This document shows positions 1 through 10,900 of a stretch of DNA of 64,000 nucleotides, in pieces. The DNA comes from Delphinapterus leucas (lineage: Eukaryota; Chordata; Mammalia; Artiodactyla; Monodontidae): positions 9,089,702 to 9,153,701 of the forward strand of contig NW_022098030.1 in assembly GCF_002288925.2 (NCBI RefSeq), written 5' to 3'. A program made the translations under genes and the position numbers. The notes under the pieces are model-generated. The model saw nothing but the letters and a program-made list of their open reading frames with translations. It ran no database searches and was not told the DNA's origin. Numbering within the stretch: the stretch's first letter is position 1; each line of letters opens with the position of its first letter.

Positions 1-391
1 ATGGAATCTAAAAAAACAAACAAAAAAAAGGTCATGAAGAACCTAGGGGCAAGACGAGAATAAAGATGCAGATCTACTAGAGAATGAACTTGAGGATATG
101 GTGAGTAGGAAGGGTAAGCTGGGGTGAAGTGAGAGAGTGGCATGGACATATATACACTACCAAACATAAAATAGATAGCTAGTGGGAAGCAGCCACATAG
201 CACAGGGAGATCAGCTCAGTGCTTTATGACCACCTAGAGGGGTGGGATAGGGAGGGTGGGAGGGAGGCAGCTGCAAGAGGGAAGAGATATGGGGACATAT
301 GTATATGTATAACTGATTCACTTTGTTATAAAGCAGAAACTAACACACCATTGTAAAGCAATTATACTCCAATAAAGATGTTAAAAAAAAA
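1..391 (+). mobile_element. L1 LINE, 3' UTR end (5' part outside window)
   Basis: This is the 3' UTR and tail of a cetartiodactyl-type L1, cut by the left edge of the window. It shares long stretches with 20767-21098 and with the antisense copy at 24187-24533 (for example 'agctagtgggaagcagcc' and 'tatactccaataaagatg'). It ends in an A-rich tail around 380-391 after an AATAAA-type signal. A G-run tract lies at 239-264. No coding sequence is included. Confidence 0.9.
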
Positions 392-888
392 ACTATTAGA
401 AAAGTCAAGTTTCAAAAAGAATTCCAATATATAAGTCATAACAGGGTATATAAAACTGAGCTTCATTTTTTGTACTTAAGCTCCTTGATAATTAAAGTGA
501 AAGGAGAGTAATGTGGTCATTTACTTATATCTCAGAAAGTCTTTTTTGTTGATAGGATTAAAGTGTAAAGAAAATGTTTTACATGCTGCTTTAAACTCCA
601 CGACCTTAAGTGGTCATATGGACATAACCTTAAATTATTCAAAAAGCAAAGAGAGCAACAGAATTTCACAAGATGCCAACTTTCATTAACATTAAAACAC
701 AGCTCATTGAACAAGTTCTATGGATACAAGAGCCTGGCTTTCATATATGGGGCTGGTCACCTTGCATTAACAAGAACACACACAATTAATATTTGAAATG
801 CTTGAACCTATTAATGAAAATAAGTTTACTGAGTGTTCTTTTGTTTCTGATAATCCCTTATTTTCTTTTTTTTTTGTATCCTTTTTTT
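392..888. other. Unique AT-rich sequence, nothing recognised
   Basis: About 500 bases lie between the L1 tail and the first SINE. I see no repeat family, long open frame or RNA gene. The stretch ends in T-rich sequence that was the SINE target site. Confidence 0.6.
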
Positions 889-1121
889 CTTCTTAGTTTT
901 TTTTTTTTTTTTTTTTTTTGCGGTACACGGGCCTCTCACTGTTGTGGCCTCTCCCGTTGCGGAGCACAGGCTCCGGACGCGCAGGCTCACTGGCCATGGC
1001 TCACGGGCCTAGCCGCTCCGCGGCATGTGGGATCTTCCTGGACCGGGGTACGAACCCGTGTCCCCTGCATCGGTAGGTGGACTCTCAACCACTGCGCCAC
1101 CAGGGAAGCCCTCTTCTTAGT
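889..1121 (-). mobile_element. CHR-type tRNA-derived SINE, short form, with target duplication
   Basis: The SINE body occupies about 899-1111 on the minus strand, with its poly-A tail seen as poly-T at 899-919. The pol III head reads on the minus strand from 1110 backwards, with the B-box-like 'gggttcgtaccccgg' segment complementary to about 1044-1058. A near-matching duplication 'tcttcttagt' is at 889-898 and 1112-1121. It belongs to the short class that ends just after 'gcgtaccgc'. The 116-residue open frame across it is an incidental reading of SINE sequence. Confidence 0.92.
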
Positions 1122-1466
1122 ATTTTTACAACTGGAAAAATAACTACTTCTTTATCCTTTCAGGCTTATAGTGAGAGACCACTGTTTATCTCAGATCTTC
1201 TTCCTTTGGGGGAACACTGCGAGAAATTTCTGGACACCTGCATAACTACAGATATTTCTTATCTGGGATAAGATAAGAGATCGAGAGATCAAGCCTCTTG
1301 TCACTTTCAGCTTAAACTAGCTTTCAGCAAAAGCCCTTCCACATTAGAGAGCAGATAATGCAAGTAGCCCTTATCACATTTTATGTTGTGTAAATGCTAA
1401 TAAAAACAAACATCTCTTACTTTTCCTGTAAAAGCTTGCTATATTCTCTCTTTTGAATCCATATAT
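1122..1466. other. Unique sequence between SINE and mariner
   Basis: About 345 bases with no recognised repeat or exon. The TA at its right end (1467-1468) is the mariner target dinucleotide. Confidence 0.55.
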
Positions 1467-1468
1467 TA

Positions 1469-2763
1469 CTGCGTTGGCCAAAACGTTCCTTTGATTTTTA
1501 AGTAAAAATAAAAGACGCATTTTTCATTTTCACCAAGAGATTTATTGAGCAACATATTCACCATTTTGATCCACTACCTTCTGCCATTTTTCAGGCAACT
1601 TCATAACTCCATCTTCCCAAAGCTTTTTATCTTTTTGAGCTTTTTATCTTTTTAAGCAAAGAACTGATCCAGGTGTCTTTTACAGTCTTCCAGAGAATTG
1701 AAAATTTTTCCATTAAGAGAATTTTGTAAAGACCAAAATAAATGGAAATATGAAGGTGCAATGTCTGATGAGCACAGCAGATGAATCAGAACTTCCCAGA
1801 CAAGCTGTAACAGTTTTTGCCTGTCATCAAATAAACATGCGGTCTTGCGTTATCCTGATGGAAGATTATGCCTTTTCTCTTGACTAATTCCAGACCCTTT
1901 TCATTGAGTGCTGCTTTCATTTGGTCTAATTGGGAGCAGTACTTGTTGGAATTAATCGCTTGGTTTTCTGGAAGGAGCTCACAATAGAGGACTCCCTTCC
2001 AATCCCACCACATACACAACATCACCTTCTTTGGATGAAGATCGGCCTTTGGTGTGGTTGGTGGTGGTTCATTTCACTTGCCCCACGATTTCTTCCATTC
2101 CACATTATGGTACAGTATCCACTTTTCATCGCCCGTCAAAATTTGTTTTAAAAACGGAACGTTTTCATTATGTTTAAGTAGAGAATCACATGGTGAAATA
2201 CGGTCAAAAAGGCTTTTTTCTCTTAACTTACGTGGAAACCAAACATCAAAGCGATGAATATAAGCAAGCTGGTGCAAATGATTCTCAATGCTTGATTTGG
2301 ATATTTTGAGTATGTTGGATATCTCCCGCGAGGCATAATGTTGACTGTTCTTAATTAATGTCTCGATTTGATCTCTATCGACTTTAACTGGTCTACCCGA
2401 CAGTGGAGCATTGTCCAGTGTGAAATCTCCAGCACGAAACTTCGCCAGCCACTTTTGACATGTTCAATCAGTCATAGCACCTTCTGCAAACACTACACAA
2501 ATCTTTTTTTGCATTTCAGTTGCGTTTCTACCTTTCTTGAAATAATAAAGCATAATATGCCGAAAATGTTGTTTTATGCCATTTTCAATATTAAAATGGC
2601 TACACAAAAAGTCACCAATTTTGATAAGTTTTTTTTTAATTCATGCTGTTATGATGCTGTCACAATACAATCTAACAAAATTGTTTCGAATGTAGTTAAA
2701 GACAACTAGCGCTACTAGAGCCATCTTACAGAAAAAAACAAAAGAACTTATGGGCCAACCCAA
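1469..2763 (-). mobile_element. Full-length mariner (Tc1/mariner) DNA transposon
   Basis: The element is 1295 bp, the normal length for mariner. It is flanked by the target dinucleotide TA at 1467-1468 and 2764-2765. The terminal inverted repeats are recognisable but diverged: 'ctgcgttggcc' at 1469-1479 and the complement of 'ttgggttggcc' ending at 2763. A single transposase pseudogene runs antisense through it. The 'ttgggttggcc' start is characteristic of mammalian mariners. Its presence in one complete piece among truncated retroelements suggests a comparatively recent insertion. The subfamily was not determined. Confidence 0.92.
1535..2580 (-). pseudogene. Mariner transposase pseudogene
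   Basis: The antisense frame encodes a mariner transposase that would cut at the terminal repeats and paste into TA sites. An N-terminal helix-turn-helix region is readable around 2560-2280, including 'LSGRPVKVDRDQI', the linker-type motif. The catalytic domain follows. The first Asp is in TGDEKW (codon at 2128-2130) and the second in HQDNARPH (1852-1854). The third catalytic position, 35 residues further on in the APS-YFHLF context (1748-1750), is Tyr where mariners have Asp. The frame is broken by a Trp-to-stop TGA in the SWGK*NEP stretch near 2073, a one-base loss near 1828, a TAA near 1662 and a 17-bp tandem duplication (1621-1637, 1638-1654). The C-terminal end near WQKVVDQNGEYVAQ is still legible. 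The 5' limit is approximate. It cannot make active enzyme. Confidence 0.88.
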
Positions 2764-2844
2764 TACAATGTAAGGGAAGATTTCAAAAACAATGAGGTAG
2801 TGCATCTCTGATTTATCATGCACAGTTTTTAGTGCTAAAGACTA

Positions 2845-3250
2845 AAGTCAGGCAGAGAAAGACAAATATTATATGACATTGCTTATATGTGGAATCTAAA
2901 AAAATGGTACAAATGAACTTATTTACAAAACAGAAATAAAGTCACAGATGTACAAAATAAACTTATAGTTACCAAGGGGAAAAGGGGTGGGGAGGGATAA
3001 ATTGGGAGACTGGGATTGACATACATACACTACTATATATAAAATAGATAACTAGTAAGAACCAACTGTATAACACAGAGAACTCTACTCAATACTCCAT
3101 AATGACCTATATGGGATCTAAAAAAGAATGGATATATGTATAACTGATTCACTTTGCTGTAGAGCAGAAGCTAACACAACATTGCAAATCACCTATACTC
3201 CAATAAAAATTAATTTTAAAAAAAAGAATGCCCAGAAAAAAAAAAAAAAA
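2845..3250 (+). mobile_element. L1 LINE, 5'-truncated 3' end
   Basis: The sequence starts inside the last part of ORF2 ('aggcagagaaagacaaat') and runs through a 3' UTR of the second L1 type in this window, with 'gagaactctactcaatact' where the 1-391 type has a different segment. It ends with 'ctccaataaaaatt' and a poly-A tail at about 3215-3250. Related copies are at 44090-44345, 49464-49937 and 62581-62750. Confidence 0.88.
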
Positions 3251-3289
3251 GATTAGTGTCCCTACCCATATTTTAATATTTAAAAGTAC

Positions 3290-4970
3290 CTACTAGGATT
3301 ATCCAGCATGGCCAACACAATATTGAAATAGAACAAAGTTGGAGTTCTGGCACTGTCTGATTTCAAGACTTACCATAAAGCTACAGTAATCAAGACAGTG
3401 TGGTATTGGGGGGAAAAAAAGACAGATTAATGGTATAAAATAGAGAACCCAGAAACAGACCCCATAAATATAGTCAACTGATCTTTGAGAAAGCAGCAAA
3501 GACAATATGATGAAGATGGTCTTTTCAATAAACAGTGCTGGACAACTAGACATCCACATGCAAAAAAAGAAAAAGAAAAAAAAAGAATGTGGGCACAAAC
3601 CTACATCCTTCACAAGAATTAATCTGAAATGGATGGTAGACCATTTGTAAGATGAAAAATTATAAAACTTCTAGAAGTTAAAGTAAGAGAAAATCTAGAT
3701 CACCTTGGGTTCAGCAATGACTTTTAAGATACAATACCAAAGACATGATCTATGAAAGAAAGAATTAAGAAGCTGGACTTAATTAAAATTAAAAATTTCT
3801 GCTTTGTGAAAGATACTGTGAAAAGAATGAAAAGGCAAGCCACAGACTGTGAGAAAATATTTGCCAGACATATCTGATAAAGGACTTATTTAAAATATAC
3901 AAAGAATTCTTAAAACTCAACAATAAGAAAAACAACTGGTTAAAAAGTGGGCCAAAGACACCTCACCAAAGAAGAAAGACAGATGGTAAATAAGCATATG
4001 AAAAGATGTTCTATGTCATAAGGGAAATGAAAATTAAAACAACAATGAGATATCACTACATACCTATTAGAATAACCAAAATCCAAAACACTGACAACAC
4101 CAAATGCTGAAGAGGATGTGGAACAACTGAATCTCTCATTCATTGCTGGTGGGGATGCAAAATGGCATAAACACTTTGAAAGACAGTTGGTGGCTTCTTT
4201 CAAAACTGAATTTACTCTTACCATAGTCCAGCAACAGTGCTTCTTAGAATTTAACCAAAGGAGTTGAAAACTTATGTCCATACAAAAACCTGCACACAAA
4301 TGTTTACAGCAGCCTTATTTGTAATTACTAAAACTTGGAAGCAACCAATATGTTCTTCAACAGGTGAATGGCTAACTTGTGGTATATCCAGAAAATGAAA
4401 TATTCCTTAATGCTAAACTAAAACAAAACAAAACAAAAACACACACACACACAAAAAAAATGAGCTATCAAGCCATGAAAAGACATGGAGGGACCTATTT
4501 ACTTACATATTACTAACTGAAAGAAATCAGTCTGAGAAGGCTACATGCTGTATGGTTTCAACTATGTGACATTCTGGAAGAGGCAAAACTATGGAGACAG
4601 TAAAAAGATTGTGATTGCCAGGGGTTAAGAAAGAAGGAGAGATGAAGAGGTGGAGAACAGAGGATTTGGGGGGCAGTGAAACTAACTCTGTATGATACTA
4701 TAATGAAGGACAGATGCCATTACACATGTGTCCAAACCCATAAAAGGTACCACTAAAGGTGAATCCTAATGTAAACTATGGATTTTGAGTGATAATCATG
4801 TGTCATTGTAGGTTCATCGGTTATAACAAACATAACACTCTGGTGAGGGATGCTGGTAATGGGAGAGGCTATGTATGTGTGGGGGTAGGTGGTATAGAGG
4901 AAATCTCCCTACCTTTCACTCAATTTTGTTATGAATCTAAAATTGCTCTAAAAATTTCTATTAAAAAATA
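3290..4970 (+). mobile_element. Ancient L1M (L1MA-like) LINE, ORF2 C-terminal part plus 3' UTR
   Basis: A 5'-truncated older L1. From 3290 to about 4560 it holds the C-terminal part of ORF2, with readable L1 phrases but many stops and indels. From about 4560 to 4970 it holds the 3' UTR, including 'gggagaggctatgtatgtgtg' type sequence and the end 'gctctaaaaatttctatt' of the L1MA/B group. An 8-bp direct repeat 'aaaagtac' at 3282-3289 and 4971-4978 is a plausible target duplication. A (AAAAC)n/(CA)n tract is at 4421-4454. No usable coding frame remains. Confidence 0.82.
4421..4454. repeat. (AAAAC)n followed by (CA)n simple repeat
   Basis: A short simple-sequence tract inside the L1M element, of about 34 bases. 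Confidence 0.8.
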
Positions 4971-4978
4971 AAAAGTAC

Positions 4979-5579
4979 TTGGGATTTATCCCCAGGCAGA
5001 CCCAGGTTTTCTGTGAGACTAAAGTAAGCTTACTGAGAAAAATCCTAAAATTACATGATTGAAAATTTAAAGGAATAGTGTATATGACTTGATTAATAAA
5101 ATTTAATTCCATTATAAAAGTCAAATTTAAGTTTATTATACATATTTTATATATTCTTATGTCAATGCTCTTGCCATATAATAACGTATTCAAATAACTT
5201 TAATAATATTATGCTAACATGCTTGGATATTTACTATTTATTTGCCAAAGAGTCAGCTGAATATTGTACATATTATTTCATTTAAATATCATAATAATCT
5301 TTAAGGTGAGTATATTGCTGTTTTCCCTTAAGGGCACTGCCCTTTGTTGTGGTGAAATAACCCACTTAAAATTGACTTCCATTTTTCTTTTTACTCTAAG
5401 ACAGATACAGAAAATACTTGAGCCTTTTGTGCAAACCCTCTTAATAAAATCTTTCATTTTAAGGTTGATTCAATACCTCTTCCTAATTAAAAAAAAAACT
5501 CTTAATCAAGGTTCTTTCAAGAAACCCCTTCTTAACAACTTCCTGCCTCACTCAAAATAAAAACTAAACTGCTTATTAT
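4979..5579. other. Unique AT-rich sequence
   Basis: About 600 bases with no family I recognise. The open frames here are under 100 residues and of low complexity. Confidence 0.5.
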
Positions 5580-6176
5580 GAAGTTTAAGTCTAGACGGTC
5601 TGAAGCCCCATTAGCTTTCAGATCTTTGAAGATCATGTTCTTCTTTAAATATGCCAGATAAACTATTATCTCTGGGCCTTTACATTTGCTGTTTCCTCTT
5701 CCAGAAACAACCTTTGCCCAGGACTTACTCTTTCACATCCTCAAGGTCTTTACTCTCAGTGAGTTCATCCCTGGCTACCCTATCTAAAATCAACCCATCC
5801 AAACATCTCAATCCATTGCCTGGGTACTTTTTTTTTTTTTTCGGTATGCGGGCCTCTCACTGTTGTGGCCTCTCCCGTTGCGGAGCACAGGCTCCAGACG
5901 CACAGGCTCAGCGGCCATGGCTCATGGGCCCAGCCGCTATGCGGCATGTGCGATCTTCCCGGACCGGGGCACGAACCTGTGTCCCCTGCATCGGCAGGCG
6001 GACTCTCAACCACTGCGCCACCAGGGAAGCCCTGCCTGGGTACTTTTTATCCTTAATGTTTACCATTGACTAACTTAATAAATCTACTTATTTATCTTAT
6101 TTATTCTCTGCCTCTTCCTCTACAATCTCCAAGTTTACCTGGCCCATATTAGGTGCTTAATAAATATTTTTGAGTA
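5580..6176 (+). mobile_element. L2 LINE 3' fragment, split by a CHR SINE
   Basis: Both flanks of the SINE belong to one L2 3' end. The left part (5580-5832) has the 'ttacatttgctgtttcctcttcc' type segment and the right part (6049-6176) has 'ttaggtgcttaataaatatt', the classic L2 terminus. The SINE landed within it, so the L2 is older. Confidence 0.75.
5817..6048 (-). mobile_element. CHR-type SINE, short form, perfect 16-bp target duplication
   Basis: The SINE body is about 5833-6032 on the minus strand, with poly-A seen as poly-T at its left end. An identical duplication 'tgcctgggtacttttt' is at 5817-5832 and 6033-6048. The perfect duplication and little-diverged body suggest a fairly young insertion. 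Open frames of up to 140 residues across it are incidental. Confidence 0.95.
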
Positions 6177-6339
6177 AACTACTTCAACAGAAGCCAATAT
6201 TCTGCTTAAAAGTGAACAATTAAAATAAAAAACAAGAAAATGATACCTATTTTATCACTATGTAATATTGTTCCAGGAGTTCTATATATGCTAAAAAACA
6301 AAACAATGACATCTAACAATTAGAAAGAAGAAAATAACA
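6177..6339. other. Unique AT-rich spacer
   Basis: Nothing recognised between the L2 end and the degenerate L1-like block. Confidence 0.5.
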
Positions 6340-7480
6340 TCTGTTTTTAGATGGTTATGACCATCTTTTTTGTATTATAACCTACAGCTTTCATACAACA
6401 TACAAAAGTAGAATAAAGAAACATTAATATTCATTAGGGATTTCAATAAGCTGACCAAGTATATGTAATAATTCATATCTTGCTTATATTTTAGAATAAA
6501 ATAAAAAGTTGGAAGGCCAGACCTTATCACAATAGCATCCAAGATACATATCTTAAGATAAAATTTAAAAGAAATTATAGACTTCATATGAATAAAACTA
6601 TGAAAACTCAGTGAGAAACAAAAGAAAGCATTAATAAACTGATGAGAAAATACAATATTAAGATGTCACTATATGCAAATTAATTCCATATTAATTTTGG
6701 CCAGAGTAAATTCCAGATCAATTACACCATGAAAAATTAAAAGATTAAACCAAAAATAAGTAGAAAGATAGAAAATTATTTCTCCAATATTAAAGTTAGG
6801 GTAGCTACTCTCAACATGAAAGTAAAGAAACCAAAACCACAAAGGCAAATTTTGATGTATTTAAACTATATTTTAAAACTCCTATTTAAAAATCATGTTA
6901 AGCAAAATATAAACAGACAACAAACCAGGAAGAAATATTTGTAACATATGGGAAAGCCAAAGGCTGCTTATTCTCACTATGGAAATTGTACTTGGAAAAA
7001 AATAAGAAAAATATGTTTACCTCCTATGTCAAGGAAAATAGATATTCACAGAATAAATTAAAACAATGCTGTAACATATTACAAACCTTTTTCCCTTACG
7101 AGGAACAGAGACATGTTAATGGAATACCTAGTGCTGCTGAGCTTACATTACAAAGGGCACCCGCGTACTATTTGTGGGACTATAAAGCAAGACTACTTTG
7201 GGGAGACAATCTGGCAAAGTGTTTCAAGAACTTATAAGTGTTTCTATGATTTATCCCATAGATTCACTTTGGAAAGTGTGTTTCAGGAAAATGATCATAA
7301 GAATATTTTTTACTATTTTTATCTAGAACTGTGAAATGTTGGAAACAATCTAAAACTTTATATAAATAATATAATATAAAAGCTTATATTTTAAGGACTT
7401 TGCAAGAGGAAAATTCTCATGATGTAAAGTTAAATGAAAAAGTGGACCTCAGCATTGTACTTACTGATGATCTTAATTTT
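6340..7480 (+). mobile_element. Degenerate L1ME/HAL1-like LINE remains
   Basis: Several segments look like decayed L1 ORF2 end and 3' UTR: 'gacaatctggcaaagtgttt' near 7206 resembles the L1 C-terminal 'ggcaatttggcaa' region, and 'aattctcatgatgtaaagtt' near 7411 resembles ancient L1/HAL1 3' UTRs. The whole is heavily diverged and its limits are uncertain. The family is inferred from memory; a profile search would be needed to settle it. Confidence 0.45.
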
Positions 7481-7721
7481 ACACAATATGAATATATATT
7501 AGCTATTAGATGTACCTAATATATAAGCACTAAATAGAAATTATTGTTTTTAAATGCTTTTGCGTGATATTTTTCTTGATAAGCATAAGCTTACTAACTT
7601 ATTTTGGTTTTGAAACAGAAGTTTATGAATATATTTTACATCAGTTGGGTTGGGGAAAGATGGGAATAAAGATGATTGTGTCCTCTTTCCATCCTAAGAA
7701 ATTATGGTGTTGAGTGGAGTG

Positions 7722-7945
7722 GGGCTACGGGCTCCCATCCCAATCAGCTTCCTATCAGCTGTGTGAATTCAGACAATCACTGAGAGTCTCTGCCTCAGTT
7801 CTCTTACCTGTAAAGTGGGAATAATAATAATAGTGGCCTCACTGACTTGTGGGAGCACCGAAATAGTTAATGCCTATAAAGCTCTTAAAACCATCTCAGG
7901 ACATAGCAAGCACCACGTAAGTGTTAGCAATTATCATCATTGTTA
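7722..7945 (+). mobile_element. MIR SINE
   Basis: This matches MIR order: 'tcagctgtgtgaattcagac', then 'ctcttacctgtaaagtggg', then 'ataataataatagtggcctc', then 'agcaagcaccacgtaagtg'. It is an ancient tRNA-derived SINE without a detectable target duplication. Confidence 0.88.
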
Positions 7946-10900
7946 GCACAACTCTACTGAACTGACAGAACCCTCAGGCAGTCATTTATTCCAATCCCCA
8001 ATGTCTAGTCTCAATCTTGTGCTTTGAATATTATCTTAAGGAGTGAAAATGTATTAGGAACATCATGCCACAGTGGTGGGTGGCAGTATTAAGTCAAGTC
8101 AGATCAAGCTGGCAGCTAAGTTTTATATGCTCTGTGAAACCAAATTTGTCTCAAAGGAAGAATTTTTTTTTTAACAGATGTCTGAGTAACATGGAAGGCG
8201 GATGGCAGACTACTATTTACTGGATTTAATAATATGTGGCTCAATAGCCACGAACTTGCTGATAAAATCAGGATTGTTGACAGGTACAGCTCATTTAGAG
8301 ATACGCATGTACCAGAAACAGCACAACGTACACCTCCTACGTGGTTCACTCGCCTGCTGACATTTCTCTATGATTAATCAGACACAAAACCTCTGGATTG
8401 GAAATGATTGAACCAATGCACATTTTCCCCTTTGTGTGTGTTCCATGTTCTCTTTTCAATGTATAATTCCAAACCGAACTATGGGTACAGAGACATTAAA
8501 AATTCCATGTGGAATTTTCAAGCAATGAGGCAGGGTAATTTATTGAGTTATTAATTTGTATTCTGTTCTCACTGAATTTTTCCATCCCCATATTCCCGTC
8601 AGGTATCCAGATCTTTTTACCCCTTTACCTCAAAAGAGGTTTGTGGTTACAGGGCTCAAAGCATTAACTGCCTGCAGATTCCCTTCTCAGCTTTTGTGTT
8701 TTGAAAATTAGATTTCAAGGATGAGAAGGTAATGATAGGGTAAAAAGGAACAAGAATATTTTTGACAAATTTTGGAAAAAGCAAAAATAAGAGGGAAAAT
8801 GCTGAGAGTCATCACAACTAAGGGTAACGGAGGTTGCTGTATCCTGAGAATAGTCGGGAACACATTTCCTGAATAGTTGGGAACACATTTCCTATCTCTG
8901 GCAGCACCCCATTATGTGGCAGGACTTCAGCTGGAGACTGCATTAGGGAAGCTGGACCTACCACATGGACTATAGTCTTGGAAAAGATACCCGTCCCCAC
9001 ATTTGATATAAAAGCAACAGATATGATTATCCCCAAGCTTCAACAAGCAGTGTATCAGCAGCTACACAGACAGACTGAGGACCATCTTCTATTTGCCAGG
9101 TTTTTGTACAACACCAAGAAGAGAGCGTGCCCCCAATAATCAAATGACTAATTTTACAAGTCTGACTTCCTATAAGTTCCAAGTCTGACTTAATCATATG
9201 TGTATATGCGTGTATGTACGACATTTCTTGCCCATCTGAATTTATAGACGATGACTCATAACTTATAAAACTGTAATATAAATATCAATATGACTGCATA
9301 TGAGAAGCATACTCATAACACATATGAAAAGTTCCAAACTTTTATCTCCATGATTCCCAAGTTGTTGCAAGACTGAATGAGAGCTTATGTTGTGTCTTTG
9401 GATCAAATGTAGAAGGGTAGTAATAAAGATATGATTGCATTCTATTTTCCACTTTAAAGAAAATGATAGGTTTCTTTTCAAAGTCACAAGTTAAATTGCC
9501 ACATTGATTTTTTTTTCAAAGGAGCAGAGTTGAAGCTAAATGATACACTACTTGTGTATTTTATGAACTATCTAGTGAAAGGAGTCATAATACTGAAATT
9601 TAGCATCCTGTATTACCTATTGAGAAAGTCAAGCCCATTCTTTACAAAAGACTGTGTGACAGCATTGAAGAATAAGTAACAAATCATTATGATTTCCTTT
9701 GCTATTCATCGAAGGAATGATAATCATAATTAATGTGCATGTAATCTGTAATTTCATAGACGTGAGGCCATATATTAAGCATTAATTATAAGACGTTCAA
9801 TTCCTTCATCTATTAAAATGCCCAGCGATTCCCTTTAAGTCCCAGCTTTCAAAGAACCACTTGGCCATTCTCTTACTTTCAAGGTGAATCTGGGGTATGA
9901 TAGATCTTTCAATCAGTAAGAGAGAAAAGGAAATGCAAATTGTTTTTCCTAATCTCTGTGCTCTCCCAGCATCATATTAGAGAAATGTTGCATAACTTTC
10001 TTAGTCTGGCACAACCTATATCTCTGACAGAGGGAGATAAATTTTTCACTCCAAAAGTACTCACTTAATGATTGGAAAAGAGTAAGGAAAAGTCGCTTAG
10101 TCTACATGAAGCAACTTCTCCTGTACTGAAAGCACCTCTTCAAGAGAACATGTCTTTTGAAATCCTGATTCTAGAGTTATTTTCCATAGTCGACTATTTT
10201 GATGCCTAAAATTTATTGCTCTAGTATAGACTGACAACAAGGAGTATTACTGAAAATTATTGGGTTTTTTGTGAGAGATTTAAGACTGGGTTCAAATACA
10301 TAAGTTAACTTTACCTAAAGCACTCATATCACCTTTTACTTTTGGAACAAGCCGTATCACAGTTCACAGTGATTCAGATGCTTAAGTCACATTATTTTCT
10401 ACGGTTGACAGTGCAAGAGCTAGGCTTCAGACAGCTTCTCGTGTCCAAAGGCCTGATCCGCTGTGTCAGTAAAGTGGGAGCACTGTCATAGCATATTATG
10501 ACATCTGTGATTTGTCTTCCTGACAACATCACAGTCTTTTGATTTACATGGACAGGACTTAAAATAAATGAGTGGAATATTCCCCAAGGCATATAATGAA
10601 TTGCATCTGTTGCAATCTTGGTATTTCCTTTGCCCTGTTTATACCATTACTGCCTCTACCGAAGCAGTATTATCATTAAGTGTTTCCATGAATATGTCCT
10701 GGCACCAGCTCATAGCACCACTGCTATACTACAAACACTCTCAGCCTCAAAGGACCACGGCTGCATTAGCATTACTCCAATACCATACTGATTGTGATAA
10801 ATGTTATGAGAAAAGAATATACATTTCTTGTTGCATTTCTTTGTATTTTTGTGTTTGATGACATAACAGCAAACTGTGTGGAGACGAAGTCATCTGTGAG

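Noticed and set aside
5651..6073. 140-residue open frame, and similar frames of 116, 148, 156, 118 and 126 residues over other SINEs
   Set aside because: They all read through GC-rich CHR SINE sequence, in various frames and on both strands, giving the same kind of Arg/Ala/Gly/Pro-rich peptide. This is a property of the SINE, not a gene.
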